Of a stretch of DNA of 64,000 bases, positions 7,772-17,823 are shown piece by piece. The DNA is from Acidovorax sp. A1169 (lineage in GTDB: Bacteria; Pseudomonadota; Gammaproteobacteria; Burkholderiales; Burkholderiaceae_C). The notes beneath the pieces are model-generated. The model did no database searches, was not told the DNA's origin, and saw only the letters and a list, made by a program, of their open reading frames with translations. How positions within the stretch are numbered: the first letter of the stretch is position 1; each line of letters begins with the position of its first letter. Location of the stretch: contig NZ_JAUZDX010000015.1 of the NCBI RefSeq assembly GCF_030704685.1, positions 1-64,000 on the forward strand, given 5' to 3'. The position numbers were made by a program, and so were the translations under genes.

Positions 7772-8763
7772 GCGGTCTCCTGGCGGGCATCGACGAGTTG
7801 CCGCAGCAGCGCAGCCCGGAAATCTGCACTGAAGTGCCACTGCCCCTCGGTCTGCACCAGCTCGCCGGTGCCCACGCGCGCCTGGAACCAGTCCTCCACG
7901 AAGCCCGGTGCCCAGCCACCGGTACCTAAATGCGCGCCGCCCACCATCGCGATGACGCCTGGGTAGGACTGCAGGAACCCCTCCATCGACCGCACCGGCC
8001 GGCTGTGGCTGAGCAGCAGAAACTGCGCTGCGTACAACAGGTGCGAGTTCGCGTCCGCATGCAGTGCGAAATAGCCTTTGTCCTGCACGATGGCCTCGGC
8101 CAGGCGGCGGATGGCCACGGGCATGCGCGGATCGGGCCACTGCTCGCACAGCCTGTGCAGCCGCGTGATGAAAGGGGCGTTGCGCACGTGCTCCAGCGCG
8201 TCCTTCTTCACGTCCTCGGGGTCTTCCTCGTACTTGGACTCATGCACGAGGCTGCGCACGAAGGTGTCGAAATCCGGTGCGAGCGGCGTGATGCGGTAGT
8301 CGCTTTCCTGGTCGACATGCACCACTGCGGGCTCGCCGGACGGCCCACAGGCACGGTAGTCGAGGGCGATCATGTCGTGGCCCGCAGAGGGGCAGTCGCC
8401 GAAGTAGACGCCGATGTCCGGGTAGTCCCACTCTTCGATCTTGAAACGGCTGCCCAGGCTGCCGCACAGGCTCCACTGCCGTGCGAAGCCAATGCCCTTG
8501 AAGGCGCTGATCGCCACATGGTCTTCAGCCCAGGAGGTCGGCGTTGGGGTGGGAAAGCAGCCCCGGACGGGAATGCCGCCGTTTTGCGACTGCATGAGCG
8601 CGATGTAGCTGGCCGGGAGCCTATAGCCCAACTCCGCCTCGACGGCGGCGATGGTCTCTGGCGTGGGCGGTGGCTCCACATACTCCCTGCGCGCGTAGTC
8701 GCTGTCTTCCCAGAAGCCGGGCAGGTCGAAGCCCGAAAACGGCGTTGCCCTGGTGGTATTCAT
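7768..8763 (-). CDS. SMI1/KNR4 family protein
   Basis: 331 aa; start at 8763 chosen because it gives an ATGA overlap with the lysR stop. The segment PPPTPETIAAVEAELGYRLPAS followed by ALMQSQNGG is the typical opening of the SMI1/KNR4 fold (about residues 30-65); EEWDYPDIGVYFGDCPSAGHD and the later DFDTFVRSL belong to the same domain, which ends near 185. The last 140 residues are an extension without recognised motif. Members often act as immunity proteins against polymorphic toxins, but no toxin gene is adjacent. Coupling to a LysR regulator and an exported protein is unusual, and the role is unknown. Confidence 0.75.
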   Translation of the reverse strand: MNTTRATPFSGFDLPGFWEDSDYARREYVEPPPTPETIAAVEAELGYRLPASYIALMQSQNGGIPVRGCFPTPTPTSWAEDHVAISAFKGIGFARQWSLCGSLGSRFKIEEWDYPDIGVYFGDCPSAGHDMIALDYRACGPSGEPAVVHVDQESDYRITPLAPDFDTFVRSLVHESKYEEDPEDVKKDALEHVRNAPFITRLHRLCEQWPDPRMPVAIRRLAEAIVQDKGYFALHADANSHLLYAAQFLLLSHSRPVRSMEGFLQSYPGVIAMVGGAHLGTGGWAPGFVEDWFQARVGTGELVQTEGQWHFSADFRAALLRQLVDARQETA

Positions 8764-9671
8764 GCGCCCTCCCCCTCTTCCCCTTGCGCGGCACGCGCCT
8801 TGTCGAGCAAAAATTCGATGCACAGGCGCACGGCGCGTGTCTGGTGGCGGTTGGGCATGTACAAGAGGTGCATGCGGGTGCCGAAGATGCTCAGGCGGTA
8901 ATCGTCCAGCGTGCTTAGCACCTCGCCAGATTCGATGGCGTCCTTCACCACGTAGTCGGGCACCAGGCCCACGCCCAGGCCCGCGAGAATGCCCTGGCGC
9001 AGAAACGGAAAATGCTCCGAGATCAGCGTGGGCTCCAGCAACAGCTCCTGCCGCTCTTCGCCTTGGTAGGCACTCAGGCGCAACTGGCGCCCTGTCACGC
9101 CAGCGGTGATCAGCGGCGCGCTGCGCAGCTCCAGCAGCGTCTGCGGCAGGCCGTGCTCCTGTGCAAAGGCGCGCGAGGCGCAGGCGATGTAGCGCACCGT
9201 GCCCAGGCTGCGCGCTACCAGGGACAGCGGCGGCTCCTGGATCACGCGGATGGCGATGTCCACCTCGTCGCGCAGGTTGTCGGCGCGGTTCTCGAACAGC
9301 ACGTCGAGCACGATGCCCGGGTACAGGCGCTTGAACTCGATCAGCCAATCGCTCATCACGATCTGCCCGTAGCCACTGGGCACGCTGATGCCCACCCGCC
9401 CCTGCAGCCCCTGCCCCAGGGTGGCGATGGTTTCGCGCGCGGCCAGCATCTCGTTCTGGATGCTGCGGCCGTGCTCGTAAAGGCGCATCCCCACCTCGGT
9501 GGGCTCGACCCGGCGTGTGGTGCGCCGCACCAGCTGCACCCCCACCGATTTTTCGAGCTGGGTCAGGTGGTAGCTCACATTGGCGCGGGACACCTTGAGC
9601 TTGCGCGCGGCCTGGCTCAGGTTGCCGCTGTCGATGATTTCGACCAGCAAGGCCAAAGAATGGGAGTCCAT
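8760..9671 (-). CDS. LysR-family transcriptional regulator
   Basis: 303 aa. The N-terminal winged helix (LVEIIDSGNLSQAARKLKVSRANVSYHLTQLEKSVG, about 9-45) is typical of LysR, with a periplasmic-binding-like effector domain from about residue 90 (GRVGISVPSGYGQ). It is divergent from the pim-like operon, with 109 bp between the two starts, so it is a candidate activator or repressor of that operon responding to a pathway acyl-CoA or acid. It also heads a minus-strand operon with two genes of unknown role joined by ATGA overlaps. Confidence 0.88.
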   Translation of the reverse strand: MDSHSLALLVEIIDSGNLSQAARKLKVSRANVSYHLTQLEKSVGVQLVRRTTRRVEPTEVGMRLYEHGRSIQNEMLAARETIATLGQGLQGRVGISVPSGYGQIVMSDWLIEFKRLYPGIVLDVLFENRADNLRDEVDIAIRVIQEPPLSLVARSLGTVRYIACASRAFAQEHGLPQTLLELRSAPLITAGVTGRQLRLSAYQGEERQELLLEPTLISEHFPFLRQGILAGLGVGLVPDYVVKDAIESGEVLSTLDDYRLSIFGTRMHLLYMPNRHQTRAVRLCIEFLLDKARAAQGEEGEGA

Positions 9672-9692
9672 CGGTCGATTGTTTCAAAAATT

Positions 9693-9707
9693 TTGACAGT
9701 CTGTCAA
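9693..9707. promoter_or_regulatory. TTGACA-N3-TGTCAA inverted repeat in lysR/pim divergent region
   Basis: A perfect 6-bp inverted repeat, TTGACA GTC TGTCAA, lies 22 bp upstream of the lysR start and about 75 bp upstream of the first pim-like gene. It contains the T-N11-A spacing of LysR sites. The same half-site occurs, with a 2-bp spacer, in front of the TetR gene at 59.6 kb. Confidence 0.5.
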
Positions 9708-9780
9708 TTCAAGCTGGGATTGTTATAAATCATTGTCACCGCAAGAATCCCGGTTTGCTATTCAAGCCCCCAATGGAGAC

Positions 9781-11910
9781 ATGCGCGTGACCCTTCAATT
9801 TCCGGCTTCCGTCGTTCGTTCAAGCTTGCATGACGGCGTGCAGCGCGTCAGCATCTACAACCCGCCCGTCAATGCCCTGGGCGCTGCGGTTCGCCAGGGG
9901 CTGCTGGCGGCGATCGCCCAGGCCGAGGCCGATGCAGAGGTCAAGGCGGTGCTGATCGTGGGGGATGGCCGGGCCTTCATCGCCGGGGCCGACATCCGCG
10001 AGTTCGGCAAACCGCCCGTGCCACCGGCGCTGCCCGAGGTCTGCCAGGCCATCGAGGCCTGCAGCAAGCCGGTGGTGGCAGCCATCCACGGCGCGGCGCT
10101 GGGCGGGGGCCTGGAAGTGGCCCTGTCGGCACACTACCGTCTGGCGCTGCCCAGCGCCGAACTGGGCCTGCCCGAAGTGTTGCTGGGGCTGCTGCCCGGA
10201 TCCGGCGGCACGCAACGCGCGCCGCGCCTCATGGGCGTGAAGGCCGCAACCGAACTCATGCTCAACGGCAAGCACCTGGGTGCCCAGGCGGCCCTGGCGG
10301 CAGGCCTGGTGGATGTGGTGGCTGAGGGCGACGATCCCGTTGCCGCCGGGCTGGCCTACGTGCGCGAACTGCTGGCGCGCCAGGCGCCGGTGCGCCCCAC
10401 CAGCGCCCAGGCAGGGCGCCTGGCCGACAAGGCCGCCGCTCAGGCCGAACTCGATGCCCTCCGGGCCGAGACGGCCAAGGCCGCGCGCGGCCTGTTCTCG
10501 CCCATGAAGATCATCGACTGCGTGCAGGCCGCGCTGGACATGCCTTTTGACCAAGGCATGCAGTTCGAGCGCGCCCAGTTCCTCGCCTGCCTGGAAAGCC
10601 CGCAGCGCGCCGGCTTGATCCACGCCTTCTTTGCCGAGCGCGAAGTCGCCAAGGTGCCCGAGGCCAAGGCCGCCGCGCCGCGCCCCATCACCTCCATTGC
10701 CGTGATCGGCGGCGGCACCATGGGCGCCGGCATCACGGTATCGGCGCTGGACGCGGGCCTGCCCGTGACCATGATCGAGCGCGACGCGGAATCGATCGCG
10801 CGCGGCCGAGCCCATGTGGAAAAGGTCTACGACGCCCTGGTCGCCAAGGGCCACATGGCCCCCGAGGCCAAGGCCGCCACCATGGCGCGCTACACCGGCA
10901 GCACCCGCTACGAGGACATCGCAGGCGCCGACCTGGTGATCGAAGCGGTATTCGAGGACATCGAGGTCAAGAAGGCCGTGTTCCGCGAGCTCGACCGTGT
11001 GTGCAAGAGCGGCGCCGTGCTGGCCACCAACACCTCCTACCTGGACATCGACGCCATCGCGGCGGCCACCGCGCGCCCGCAGGACGTGATCGGCCTTCAC
11101 TTCTTCAGCCCCGCCAACATCATGAAGCTGCTGGAGATCGTGGTGCCGGCCCAGGTCAGCGCCGACGTGGTGGCCACCGCCTTCGAACTGGCCAAACGGC
11201 TCAAGAAGGTGCCAGTACGTGCCGGCGTGTGCGACGGCTTCATCGGCAACCGCATCCTGGCCGTGTACAAGCAGGCGGCCGACTACCTCATGGAAGACGG
11301 TGCCAGCCCGTACGAGATTGATGCCGCCGTGCGCGCCTTCGGCTACCCCATGGGCCCCTTCCAGGTGACCGACCTGGCCGGTGGTGACATCGGCTGGGCC
11401 ACGCGCAAGCGCCGCGCCGCCACGCGCGACCAGAAGGCACGCTACGTGGAGATTGCCGACCGTATCTGCGAGCGCGGCTGGTTCGGCCAGAAGACCGGCC
11501 GGGGCTTTTATCTCTACCCCGAGGGCGCCCGCGTGGGCCAGCCAGATCCTGAGGTGCAGGCCATCGTCGATGCCGAGCGCGCCAAAAAAGGCGTGGTGCC
11601 GCGCCCGTTCAGCGCCGACGAGATCATGCGCCGCTACATGGCCGCCATGGTCAACGAAGGCGCCAAGGTGGTGGCCGAGGGCATCGCCCTGCGCCCGCTG
11701 GATGTGGACGTGACCTTCCTGTCTGGCTACGGCTTTCCGCGCTTTCGCGGCGGCCCCATGAAGTGGGCGGACATGCAGGGCCTGCCCCAGGTGCTGGCCG
11801 ACATCCGCGAGTTCGCCCAGGACGACCCGCTGTTCTGGAAGCCCGCCGCCCTGCTCGAACAGCTCGTGGCCGAGGGCCGCAATTTCGACAGTCTGAACCA
11901 ACCCGCTTGA
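9781..11910 (+). CDS. Bifunctional enoyl-CoA hydratase/3-hydroxyacyl-CoA dehydrogenase (PimF/FadJ-like)
   Basis: 709 aa from the ATG at 9781 (GGAG just upstream); a TTG start at 9733 is possible but less likely. The crotonase domain comes first: [13 protein letters not shown] (about 63-75) supplies the oxyanion hole, and [15 protein letters not shown] and [20 protein letters not shown] follow. The NAD-binding dehydrogenase domain begins at [13 protein letters not shown] (about 305), with [15 protein letters not shown] and two C-terminal 3HCDH domains. It hydrates trans-2-enoyl-CoA and oxidises the 3-hydroxyacyl-CoA. Gene order with a thiolase and two acyl-CoA dehydrogenases resembles pimF-pimB-pimC-pimD of dicarboxylate degraders. 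The substrate is inferred from this order. Confidence 0.88.
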   Translation: MRVTLQFPASVVRSSLHDGVQRVSIYNPPVNALGAAVRQGLLAAIAQAEADAEVKAVLIVGDGRAFIAGADIREFGKPPVPPALPEVCQAIEACSKPVVAAIHGAALGGGLEVALSAHYRLALPSAELGLPEVLLGLLPGSGGTQRAPRLMGVKAATELMLNGKHLGAQAALAAGLVDVVAEGDDPVAAGLAYVRELLARQAPVRPTSAQAGRLADKAAAQAELDALRAETAKAARGLFSPMKIIDCVQAALDMPFDQGMQFERAQFLACLESPQRAGLIHAFFAEREVAKVPEAKAAAPRPITSIAVIGGGTMGAGITVSALDAGLPVTMIERDAESIARGRAHVEKVYDALVAKGHMAPEAKAATMARYTGSTRYEDIAGADLVIEAVFEDIEVKKAVFRELDRVCKSGAVLATNTSYLDIDAIAAATARPQDVIGLHFFSPANIMKLLEIVVPAQVSADVVATAFELAKRLKKVPVRAGVCDGFIGNRILAVYKQAADYLMEDGASPYEIDAAVRAFGYPMGPFQVTDLAGGDIGWATRKRRAATRDQKARYVEIADRICERGWFGQKTGRGFYLYPEGARVGQPDPEVQAIVDAERAKKGVVPRPFSADEIMRRYMAAMVNEGAKVVAEGIALRPLDVDVTFLSGYGFPRFRGGPMKWADMQGLPQVLADIREFAQDDPLFWKPAALLEQLVAEGRNFDSLNQPA

Positions 11911-11927
11911 ACCAGGAGACAACCACC

Positions 11928-13109
11928 ATGCGCGAAGCCGTCATCGTTTCCACCGCCCGCACCCCGCTGGCCAAGTCGCACCGCGGCGAATTCAATGCCA
12001 CGCCGGCCGCCCAGCTGGCCGCGTTCTCCGTCACGGCGGCCGTCGAGCGCGCGGGTGTGGACCCCGCCATGTTCGAGGACTTCATCCTGGGCTGCGGCAA
12101 CCCCGACGGCTTCCAGGGCCGCAACCTGGGCCGCCAGACCGTGCTGCGCGCCGGGCTGCCCCTGTCGGTGGCGGGCACCACGGTCACGCGCTTTTGCGCC
12201 TCGGGCCTGCAGTCCATCGCCATTGCAGCCGGCCGCATCGTGGCTGAAGGCGTGCCGGCCATGATTGCCGGCGGTGTGGAAACCATCTCGGGCATGCGCC
12301 CGGGCAACAACCTGCCCAGCGACATGGACCCCTGGCTGGTGGAGCACAAGCCTGCGCTGTACATGGCCATGATCGACACCGCCGACGTCGTGGCCCAGCG
12401 CTACGGCATCTCGCGCGAGGACCAGGACGCCTTCTCGCTGCAAAGCCAGCAGCGCACGGCGGCCGCGCAGGCGGCTGGCCTGTTCGACGATGAAATCATC
12501 CCGTGCGCCACGCGCATGGCCGAAAAGAACAAGGACACGGGCGAAGTCACCTACCGCGAGGTGGTGGCCACGCGCGACACCTGCAATCGCCCGGGCACCA
12601 CCCTCGAAGGCCTGCTGGCACTCGAACCCGTCAAGGGCCCCGGCCAGTTCGTCACGGCCGGCAATGCCTCGCAGCTGTCTGACGGTTCGTCGGCCTGTGT
12701 GCTGATGGAGGCCAAGGAAGCGGAGCGTTTGGGCCTGCAGCCACTGGGCGCGTTTCGCGGCATGGCCGTGGCCGGGTGCGAACCCGATGAAATGGGCATC
12801 GGCCCGGTGTTCGCGGTGCCCAAGCTGTTGGCGCGCCACGGTCTTTCGGTCGAAGACATCGGTCTGTGGGAGCTCAACGAGGCCTTCGCATCGCAGGCCC
12901 TTTACTGCCAGCGCCGTCTGGGCATCCCCATGGAGCGGCTGAACGTCAACGGCGGCGCCATCTCCATCGGCCACCCTTTCGGCATGACGGGCGCGCGCCT
13001 GGCCGGCCACATCCTGCTCGAAGGCCGGCGCCGCAAGGCCAAATGGGGCGTGGTAACCATGTGCATCGCCGGTGGCATGGGCGCGGCAGGCCTGTTTGAA
13101 ATATTCTGA
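11928..13109 (+). CDS. Acetyl-CoA acyltransferase (thiolase, PimB-like)
   Basis: 393 aa; ATG preceded by AGGAGA, 17 bp after the hydratase/dehydrogenase gene. It carries the thiolase nucleophile C90 in [10 protein letters not shown], the NEAFASQ motif, the histidine in [16 protein letters not shown], and the second catalytic cysteine in [11 protein letters not shown]. It cleaves 3-oxoacyl-CoA to acetyl-CoA and a shortened acyl-CoA, the last beta-oxidation step. Position after the bifunctional enzyme and before paired acyl-CoA dehydrogenases makes it the operon's own thiolase. Confidence 0.92.
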   Translation: MREAVIVSTARTPLAKSHRGEFNATPAAQLAAFSVTAAVERAGVDPAMFEDFILGCGNPDGFQGRNLGRQTVLRAGLPLSVAGTTVTRFCASGLQSIAIAAGRIVAEGVPAMIAGGVETISGMRPGNNLPSDMDPWLVEHKPALYMAMIDTADVVAQRYGISREDQDAFSLQSQQRTAAAQAAGLFDDEIIPCATRMAEKNKDTGEVTYREVVATRDTCNRPGTTLEGLLALEPVKGPGQFVTAGNASQLSDGSSACVLMEAKEAERLGLQPLGAFRGMAVAGCEPDEMGIGPVFAVPKLLARHGLSVEDIGLWELNEAFASQALYCQRRLGIPMERLNVNGGAISIGHPFGMTGARLAGHILLEGRRRKAKWGVVTMCIAGGMGAAGLFEIF

Positions 13110-13122
13110 AGCAAGGCACGAC

Positions 13123-14331
13123 ATGGATCTCCAATTCACCCCTGAAGAGCAGGCCTTCCGCGCAGAAGTGCAGGCCTTTCTGAAAGACCAACTGCCTGCC
13201 GCCCTGGCGCACAAGGTCAAGGCCGGGCAGCGCCTGACCAAGGCCGACCAGGAGGAATGGCACGCTATCCTCAACGCGCGCGGCTGGCTGGCCAACCACT
13301 GGCCCGCGCAGTACGGCGGCCCCGGCTGGGGCGCGGTGCAGAAGTTCATCTTCGACACCGAGTGCGCCGTCGAGGGCGGGCCGCGCATCGTGCCGTTCGG
13401 GCTCAACATGCTGGGCCCGGTGCTGATCAAATACGGCAACGAGGCGCAAAAGCAGTACTGGCTGCCGCGCATCCTGAGCGGTGCCGACTGGTGGTGCCAG
13501 GGCTATTCCGAACCGGGCGCGGGCTCGGACCTGGCCTCGGTGAAGACCACGGCCGTGCGCGGATCGGATGGAGAGGGCGAGCACTACATCGTCAATGGCC
13601 AGAAGACCTGGACCACCCAGGGCCAGCACGCCAACATGATCTTCTGCCTGGTGCGCACCGACCGCGAGGCCAAGGCCCAGGCGGCGATCAGCTTTCTGCT
13701 GGTGGACATGGACACACCGGGCGTGGAGGTGCGCCCCATCCGCACGCTCGATGGCGACAGCGAGGTCAACGAGGTGTTCTTCACCGACGTGCGCGTGCCG
13801 GCCGAGAACCTGGTGGGCGAAGAGAACAAGGGCTGGACCTACGCCAAGTACCTGCTGACCTATGAGCGCACCGGCATCGCCGGCGTGGGCTTCTCGGTGG
13901 CCGCGCTCGAAAAGCTCAAGGTCATCGCCGCCAAGGTGCAGCGCAATGGCCGCCCGCTGGCCCAGGACCCGCAGTTCGCGGCGCGCATGGCCCAGGTCGA
14001 GATCGACCTGGAGAACATGAAGACCACCAACCTGCGCGTGATCGCCGCCGTGGCCGGTGGCGGCGTGCCCGGGGCCGAGAGCTCCATGCTCAAGATCCGT
14101 GGCACCGAGATCCGCCAGGAAATCCTGTCGCTGATCCGCCGCGCCATGGGCCCCCATGCCCTGCCCTACATCGAGGAGGCGCAGTACCAGGATGTGGCCG
14201 ACGCATCCGCAGGCCCCGCCGAGGCGGCCACGGTGGCGGCGAACTACTTCAACTACCGCAAGCTGTCGATCTTCGGCGGCTCCAATGAAATCCAGAAGAA
14301 CATCATCTCCAAGATGATCCTGGGCCTGTGA
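13123..14331 (+). CDS. Acyl-CoA dehydrogenase, large-subunit type (PimC-like)
   Basis: 402 aa; ATG at 13123, 13 bp after the thiolase stop. The acyl-CoA dehydrogenase signature CQGYSEPGAGSDLASVKT (about 126-143), the middle beta-domain (HYIVNGQKTWTTQGQHANMIFCLVRT) and the C-terminal SIFGGSNEIQKNIISK flavin/tetramer motif are present. It introduces the 2,3 double bond into an acyl-CoA and passes electrons to ETF, which is encoded in the same operon. The adjacent 377-aa homologue suggests the heteromeric PimC/PimD arrangement proposed for pimeloyl-CoA dehydrogenase. An aliphatic acyl-CoA with branched or carboxylated chain would also fit. Confidence 0.88.
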   Translation: MDLQFTPEEQAFRAEVQAFLKDQLPAALAHKVKAGQRLTKADQEEWHAILNARGWLANHWPAQYGGPGWGAVQKFIFDTECAVEGGPRIVPFGLNMLGPVLIKYGNEAQKQYWLPRILSGADWWCQGYSEPGAGSDLASVKTTAVRGSDGEGEHYIVNGQKTWTTQGQHANMIFCLVRTDREAKAQAAISFLLVDMDTPGVEVRPIRTLDGDSEVNEVFFTDVRVPAENLVGEENKGWTYAKYLLTYERTGIAGVGFSVAALEKLKVIAAKVQRNGRPLAQDPQFAARMAQVEIDLENMKTTNLRVIAAVAGGGVPGAESSMLKIRGTEIRQEILSLIRRAMGPHALPYIEEAQYQDVADASAGPAEAATVAANYFNYRKLSIFGGSNEIQKNIISKMILGL

Positions 14332-14341
14332 GGCTGATGCG

Positions 14342-15475
14342 ATGAACTTTGAACACACCGAAGACCGCCGCATGCTGGCGGACACGCTGGACCGCTTCGT
14401 GGCCGGGCAGTGCCCCATGGAGACCCGCAACGCCATTGCCTATGGCAGCACCGGCATGTCGCCGGCCCTCTGGGGCCAGTTTGCCGAGCTGGGCGCCATC
14501 GGCGCGCTCTTCCCCGAGGCCGATGGGGGCTTTGGCGGTGCCGGCTTCGATATCGCCGTGGTCTTCGAGGCCCTGGGCCGTGGCCTGGTGGTGGAGCCCT
14601 TTCTCGGGGCCCTAATGGTCGGGCGCGCCCTGGCGACGGCTGGCACGCCCGCGCAGAAGGAGCGCATCGCCAGCCTGATCGACGGCAGCACCGTGGCCGC
14701 GCTGGCGCATGACGAACCGGGCAGCCACTACGAGCTGGCGCGCGTGGCCACGCAGGCGGTGCGCAACGACAAGGGTTGGGCACTTTCGGGCGCCAAGGCC
14801 GTGGTGCTGCAGGGTGGAGAGGCGCAACTGCTGCTGGTATCGGCCCGCACCGCAGGCGCGGTGGACAGCGAGGACGGCATTTCGCTGTTCCTCGTGTCCG
14901 CCGATGTGCCGGGCGTGGTGCGCCGCAGCTACGGCCGCATCGACGGCGGGGGCGCCGCAGACTTCAGCTTCGACCAGGTGCAACTGGGTTCCGACGCGCT
15001 GCTGGGCGCCGAAGGCCAGGGCTTTGCCACGCTGGAGCTGGCCGTGGGCTGGGGCGTGCTTGCACTGTGCGCCGAAGCGCTGGGCGCGATGGAAGTGGCC
15101 AAGAAGGACACGCTTGAATACCTGCAGACGCGCAAACAGTTCGGCGTGCCGATCGGCAGCTTCCAGGCGCTGCAGCACCGCATGGCCGACCTGCTGCTGG
15201 AGGTGGAACAGGCGCGCTCGGCCGTCATCAACGCCGCTGCGGCCATGGACGGCGAGCGCGTGGTGCGCGAGCGCGCGCTGTCGGCCGCCAAGTTCACCAT
15301 CGGCCGCATCGGCACCCTGGTGTCTGAAGAGAGCATCCAGATGCATGGCGGCATCGGCATGACCTGGGAGCTGCCGCTGTCGCACTATGCCAAGCGGCTC
15401 GTGATGATCGACCATCAGCTCGGCGACGAAGACCACCACCTGGCGCGATACATGGCGCTGGGCCAGCACAGCTGA
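14342..15475 (+). CDS. Acyl-CoA dehydrogenase, small-subunit type (PimD-like)
   Basis: 377 aa, starting 10 bp after the preceding dehydrogenase. The N-terminal helical domain opens MNFEHTEDRRMLADTLDRF. The FAD region is divergent (the usual TEPxxGSD motif reads HDEPGSHYELARV), while the C-terminal SIQMHGGIGMTWELPLSHYAKR segment with RKQFGVPIGSFQALQHRMADLL is well conserved. The divergent active-site loop in one partner of an adjacent pair is typical of heteromeric acyl-CoA dehydrogenases, where it plays a mainly structural or accessory role. I infer that it works with the upstream gene product. Confidence 0.87.
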   Translation: MNFEHTEDRRMLADTLDRFVAGQCPMETRNAIAYGSTGMSPALWGQFAELGAIGALFPEADGGFGGAGFDIAVVFEALGRGLVVEPFLGALMVGRALATAGTPAQKERIASLIDGSTVAALAHDEPGSHYELARVATQAVRNDKGWALSGAKAVVLQGGEAQLLLVSARTAGAVDSEDGISLFLVSADVPGVVRRSYGRIDGGGAADFSFDQVQLGSDALLGAEGQGFATLELAVGWGVLALCAEALGAMEVAKKDTLEYLQTRKQFGVPIGSFQALQHRMADLLLEVEQARSAVINAAAAMDGERVVRERALSAAKFTIGRIGTLVSEESIQMHGGIGMTWELPLSHYAKRLVMIDHQLGDEDHHLARYMALGQHS

Positions 15476-15526
15476 CGTCGTTTTATCAGGCCTGAATTTT
15501 CCGGGACACCAAAAGGAGACTGAACC

Positions 15527-16774
15527 ATGACCAACCAACAACCGTCCCAGGAAATCGACCTGCCCCTCGAAGGGGTGCGCGTGCTGGACCTGTCGCGCGT
15601 GTTCGCCGGGCCGCTGTGCGGCCAGGTGCTGGCCGACTTCGGCGCCGAGGTCATCAAGGTCGAGCACCCGGGCCGCGGCGACGACACGCGCGACTGGGGC
15701 ATGCGCATCGGCAAGACCGAGACCACCTACTACAACAGCATGAACCGCAACAAGCGGTCTATCACGCTGGACCTGCAAAGCCCCGAGGGCCTGCAGATCA
15801 TCCACGACCTGCTGCCGCAGTGCGACGTGGTGATCCACAACTTCAAGACCGGCGGCGCCGAGAAGCTGGGCCTGGGCTACGAGCAGCTCAAGGCCATCCG
15901 CCCCGACCTCATTTACTGCGCCGTGGCCGGCTACGACGCGAGCGGCCCCGAGGCCAAACGCCCCGGCTACGACCTGGTGATCCAGGGCGAGGCCGGCCTC
16001 ATGGCGCTCAACGGCGAAGCCGAGCAGCCGCCCCTGAAGTTCGGCGTGGCGGTGGTGGACCTGGTGACCGGCATGCATGCGGCCCAGGCCGTGCTGGCGG
16101 CCCTGTTCCGCCGCGAGCGCACAGGCAAGGGTCGGCTCATCGAGATGGCGCTGTACGACTGCGGCATCATGGTCACGGGCTACTACGGGCTCGATGCGCT
16201 GCAGCTGGGCCGGGACCCCGCGCGCTACGGCAATGCCCACCCGTCCATCGTGCCCTACGGCATGTTCGAGGCGGCGGACGGCCCGCTGATCATCGCGGTG
16301 GGCAACAACGCGCAGTTCGACAAGTTCTGCCGCCAGGTCATCGGGCGGCCGGACATCGTCGAGGACCCGCGCTTTGCGACCAACGTGGAGCGCGCCAGGA
16401 ACCGGCCGGCACTGGTGCCGCTGCTCAACGCCATGATCCGCTCGCTCCAGCGCGACGTGCTGATCGAGCGCATGACGGCGGCCGGCATCCCCTGCGGCAG
16501 GGTCGCAGGCCTGCACGAGGCCCTGACCAGCGAGCGCACGCGCGCGAGCGGCCTGGTGCAGGACATGCCCCACCCCGTGACCGGCACCACGCCGGTGTTC
16601 GCACCGCCCTACCGCCTGGACGGGCAGCGCCTGCCCGTGCGCAACGCCCCGCCCACGCTGGGCGAAGGCACGCGCGAGGTGCTGCATCGGCTGCTTTCCC
16701 TGAACGACGAGCAATTGCAGCAGTTGCAGCAGCGCGGCGTGCTGACCTTGCCCGAGGCTCCGCCGACAGCCTGA
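15527..16774 (+). CDS. CaiB/BaiF family III CoA-transferase
   Basis: 415 aa; ATG preceded by AAGGAGA. Family III features are EGVRVLDLSRVFAGPLCGQVLADFGAEVIKVEHPGRGDDTR at the N-terminus, SITLDLQSPEGLQIIHDLLPQCDVVIHNF, and PGYDLVIQGEAGLM, whose aspartate is the catalytic acyl carrier. It moves CoA between carboxylic acids without ATP. In this operon it takes the place that an acyl-CoA ligase (pimA) holds in the pim operon, so it probably activates the incoming acid with CoA from succinyl-CoA or a pathway intermediate. The substrate is inferred. Confidence 0.88.
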   Translation: MTNQQPSQEIDLPLEGVRVLDLSRVFAGPLCGQVLADFGAEVIKVEHPGRGDDTRDWGMRIGKTETTYYNSMNRNKRSITLDLQSPEGLQIIHDLLPQCDVVIHNFKTGGAEKLGLGYEQLKAIRPDLIYCAVAGYDASGPEAKRPGYDLVIQGEAGLMALNGEAEQPPLKFGVAVVDLVTGMHAAQAVLAALFRRERTGKGRLIEMALYDCGIMVTGYYGLDALQLGRDPARYGNAHPSIVPYGMFEAADGPLIIAVGNNAQFDKFCRQVIGRPDIVEDPRFATNVERARNRPALVPLLNAMIRSLQRDVLIERMTAAGIPCGRVAGLHEALTSERTRASGLVQDMPHPVTGTTPVFAPPYRLDGQRLPVRNAPPTLGEGTREVLHRLLSLNDEQLQQLQQRGVLTLPEAPPTA

Positions 16775-16814
16775 ACCTTTGCCTACTGAAATCACAGACC
16801 CCGGAGACGACACC

Positions 16815-17816
16815 ATGACAACGCATTTCAACCGCCGCACCGCCCTGCAAAGCCTGGCCGCACTGGGCAGCACGGGCCTGTTGGGCACCAGCCTGGCCCA
16901 GAGCGCCAAGGACGCCTGGCCCGCCAGCCTCATCAAGCTGATCGTGCCCTTCCCGGCTGGCGGCCCCACCGACACGGCCTCGCGCATCGTCGGGCAGAAG
17001 CTGGCCGAGCGCCTCAAGCAGGCCGTGGTGGTGGAAAACCTCCCCGGCGCCTCGGGCTCGATCGCTGCGCTGCAGGTGATGAAGGCCGAGCCCGATGGCT
17101 ACACGCTGATGATGCTGGCCACCCCCACCCTGCTGGCGCCCCACCTGTACAAGAAGGCGGGCTACGACACGGTGAAGGACTTCGCCCCCGTGGCCACGGT
17201 GTACGACCTGCCCATTGTCGTGGTGGTCAACCCCACCCAGCTGCCGGAAGTGACCGACCTGCGCAAGCTCATCGCCAACGCCAAGGCGCAGAAGACCCCG
17301 CTCAACTACACCAGCTCCGGCGCGGGCAGCTTTGGCCACCTGAGCATGGAACTGCTCAAGCAAATGGGCGGCTTTGACATGCAGCATGTGCCCTACAAGG
17401 GCGGCGTGCCGGCCATCACCGACACCATCGGCGGCCAGGTACCAGTGATGTATGCCGACCTGGTGGCCGCCCTGCCCCACATCAAGGCCGGCAAGCTGCG
17501 CGCGATCGCCGTGGGTTCGCCCCAGCGCGTAGCCATGCTGCCCGATGTGCCGACCATCGCCGAGCAGGGTTTCAAGGGTTATGAGGCGGTGTCCTGGGGC
17601 GGTCTGCTCGCGCCTTCGGGCACACCGAAGGCCGTGGTGGAGCGCCTGGCCAGCGAGATCCGGCAGATCCTGGCCGAGAAGGAAACCCAGGAGAAGCTGC
17701 TCAATGCGGGGGCCATCGCCCGCTTCCAGGACCCGGCGCAGATGGGCCAGCACCTGCAGCAGGACTATGCCAAGTGGGGCCAACTGATCCGCGACAAGTC
17801 CATCGCTTCGGAGTGA
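16815..17816 (+). CDS. Bug/TctC-family periplasmic solute-binding receptor
   Basis: 333 aa from ATG 16815. The signal sequence (RRTALQSLAALGSTGLLGTSLAQS) begins with twin arginines, so export could be by Tat or Sec. The mature start WPASLIKLIVPFPAGGPTDTASRIVGQKL is the Bug-family signature, with VPYKGGVPAITDTIGGQVPVMYADL in the middle. Bug proteins bind carboxylates or other small acids with high affinity. No TctAB membrane genes are near, so it may sense the substrate or work with a distant permease. It lies within the acyl-CoA operon, 40 bp after the CoA-transferase, so its ligand is probably the acid degraded here. Confidence 0.9.
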   Translation: MTTHFNRRTALQSLAALGSTGLLGTSLAQSAKDAWPASLIKLIVPFPAGGPTDTASRIVGQKLAERLKQAVVVENLPGASGSIAALQVMKAEPDGYTLMMLATPTLLAPHLYKKAGYDTVKDFAPVATVYDLPIVVVVNPTQLPEVTDLRKLIANAKAQKTPLNYTSSGAGSFGHLSMELLKQMGGFDMQHVPYKGGVPAITDTIGGQVPVMYADLVAALPHIKAGKLRAIAVGSPQRVAMLPDVPTIAEQGFKGYEAVSWGGLLAPSGTPKAVVERLASEIRQILAEKETQEKLLNAGAIARFQDPAQMGQHLQQDYAKWGQLIRDKSIASE

Positions 17817-17823
17817 CCCGGCC

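Noticed and set aside
9820..11922. 700-codon minus-strand frame under the hydratase/dehydrogenase gene
   Set aside because: Antisense shadow with low-complexity His/Gly composition; the plus-strand gene is fully supported by motifs.
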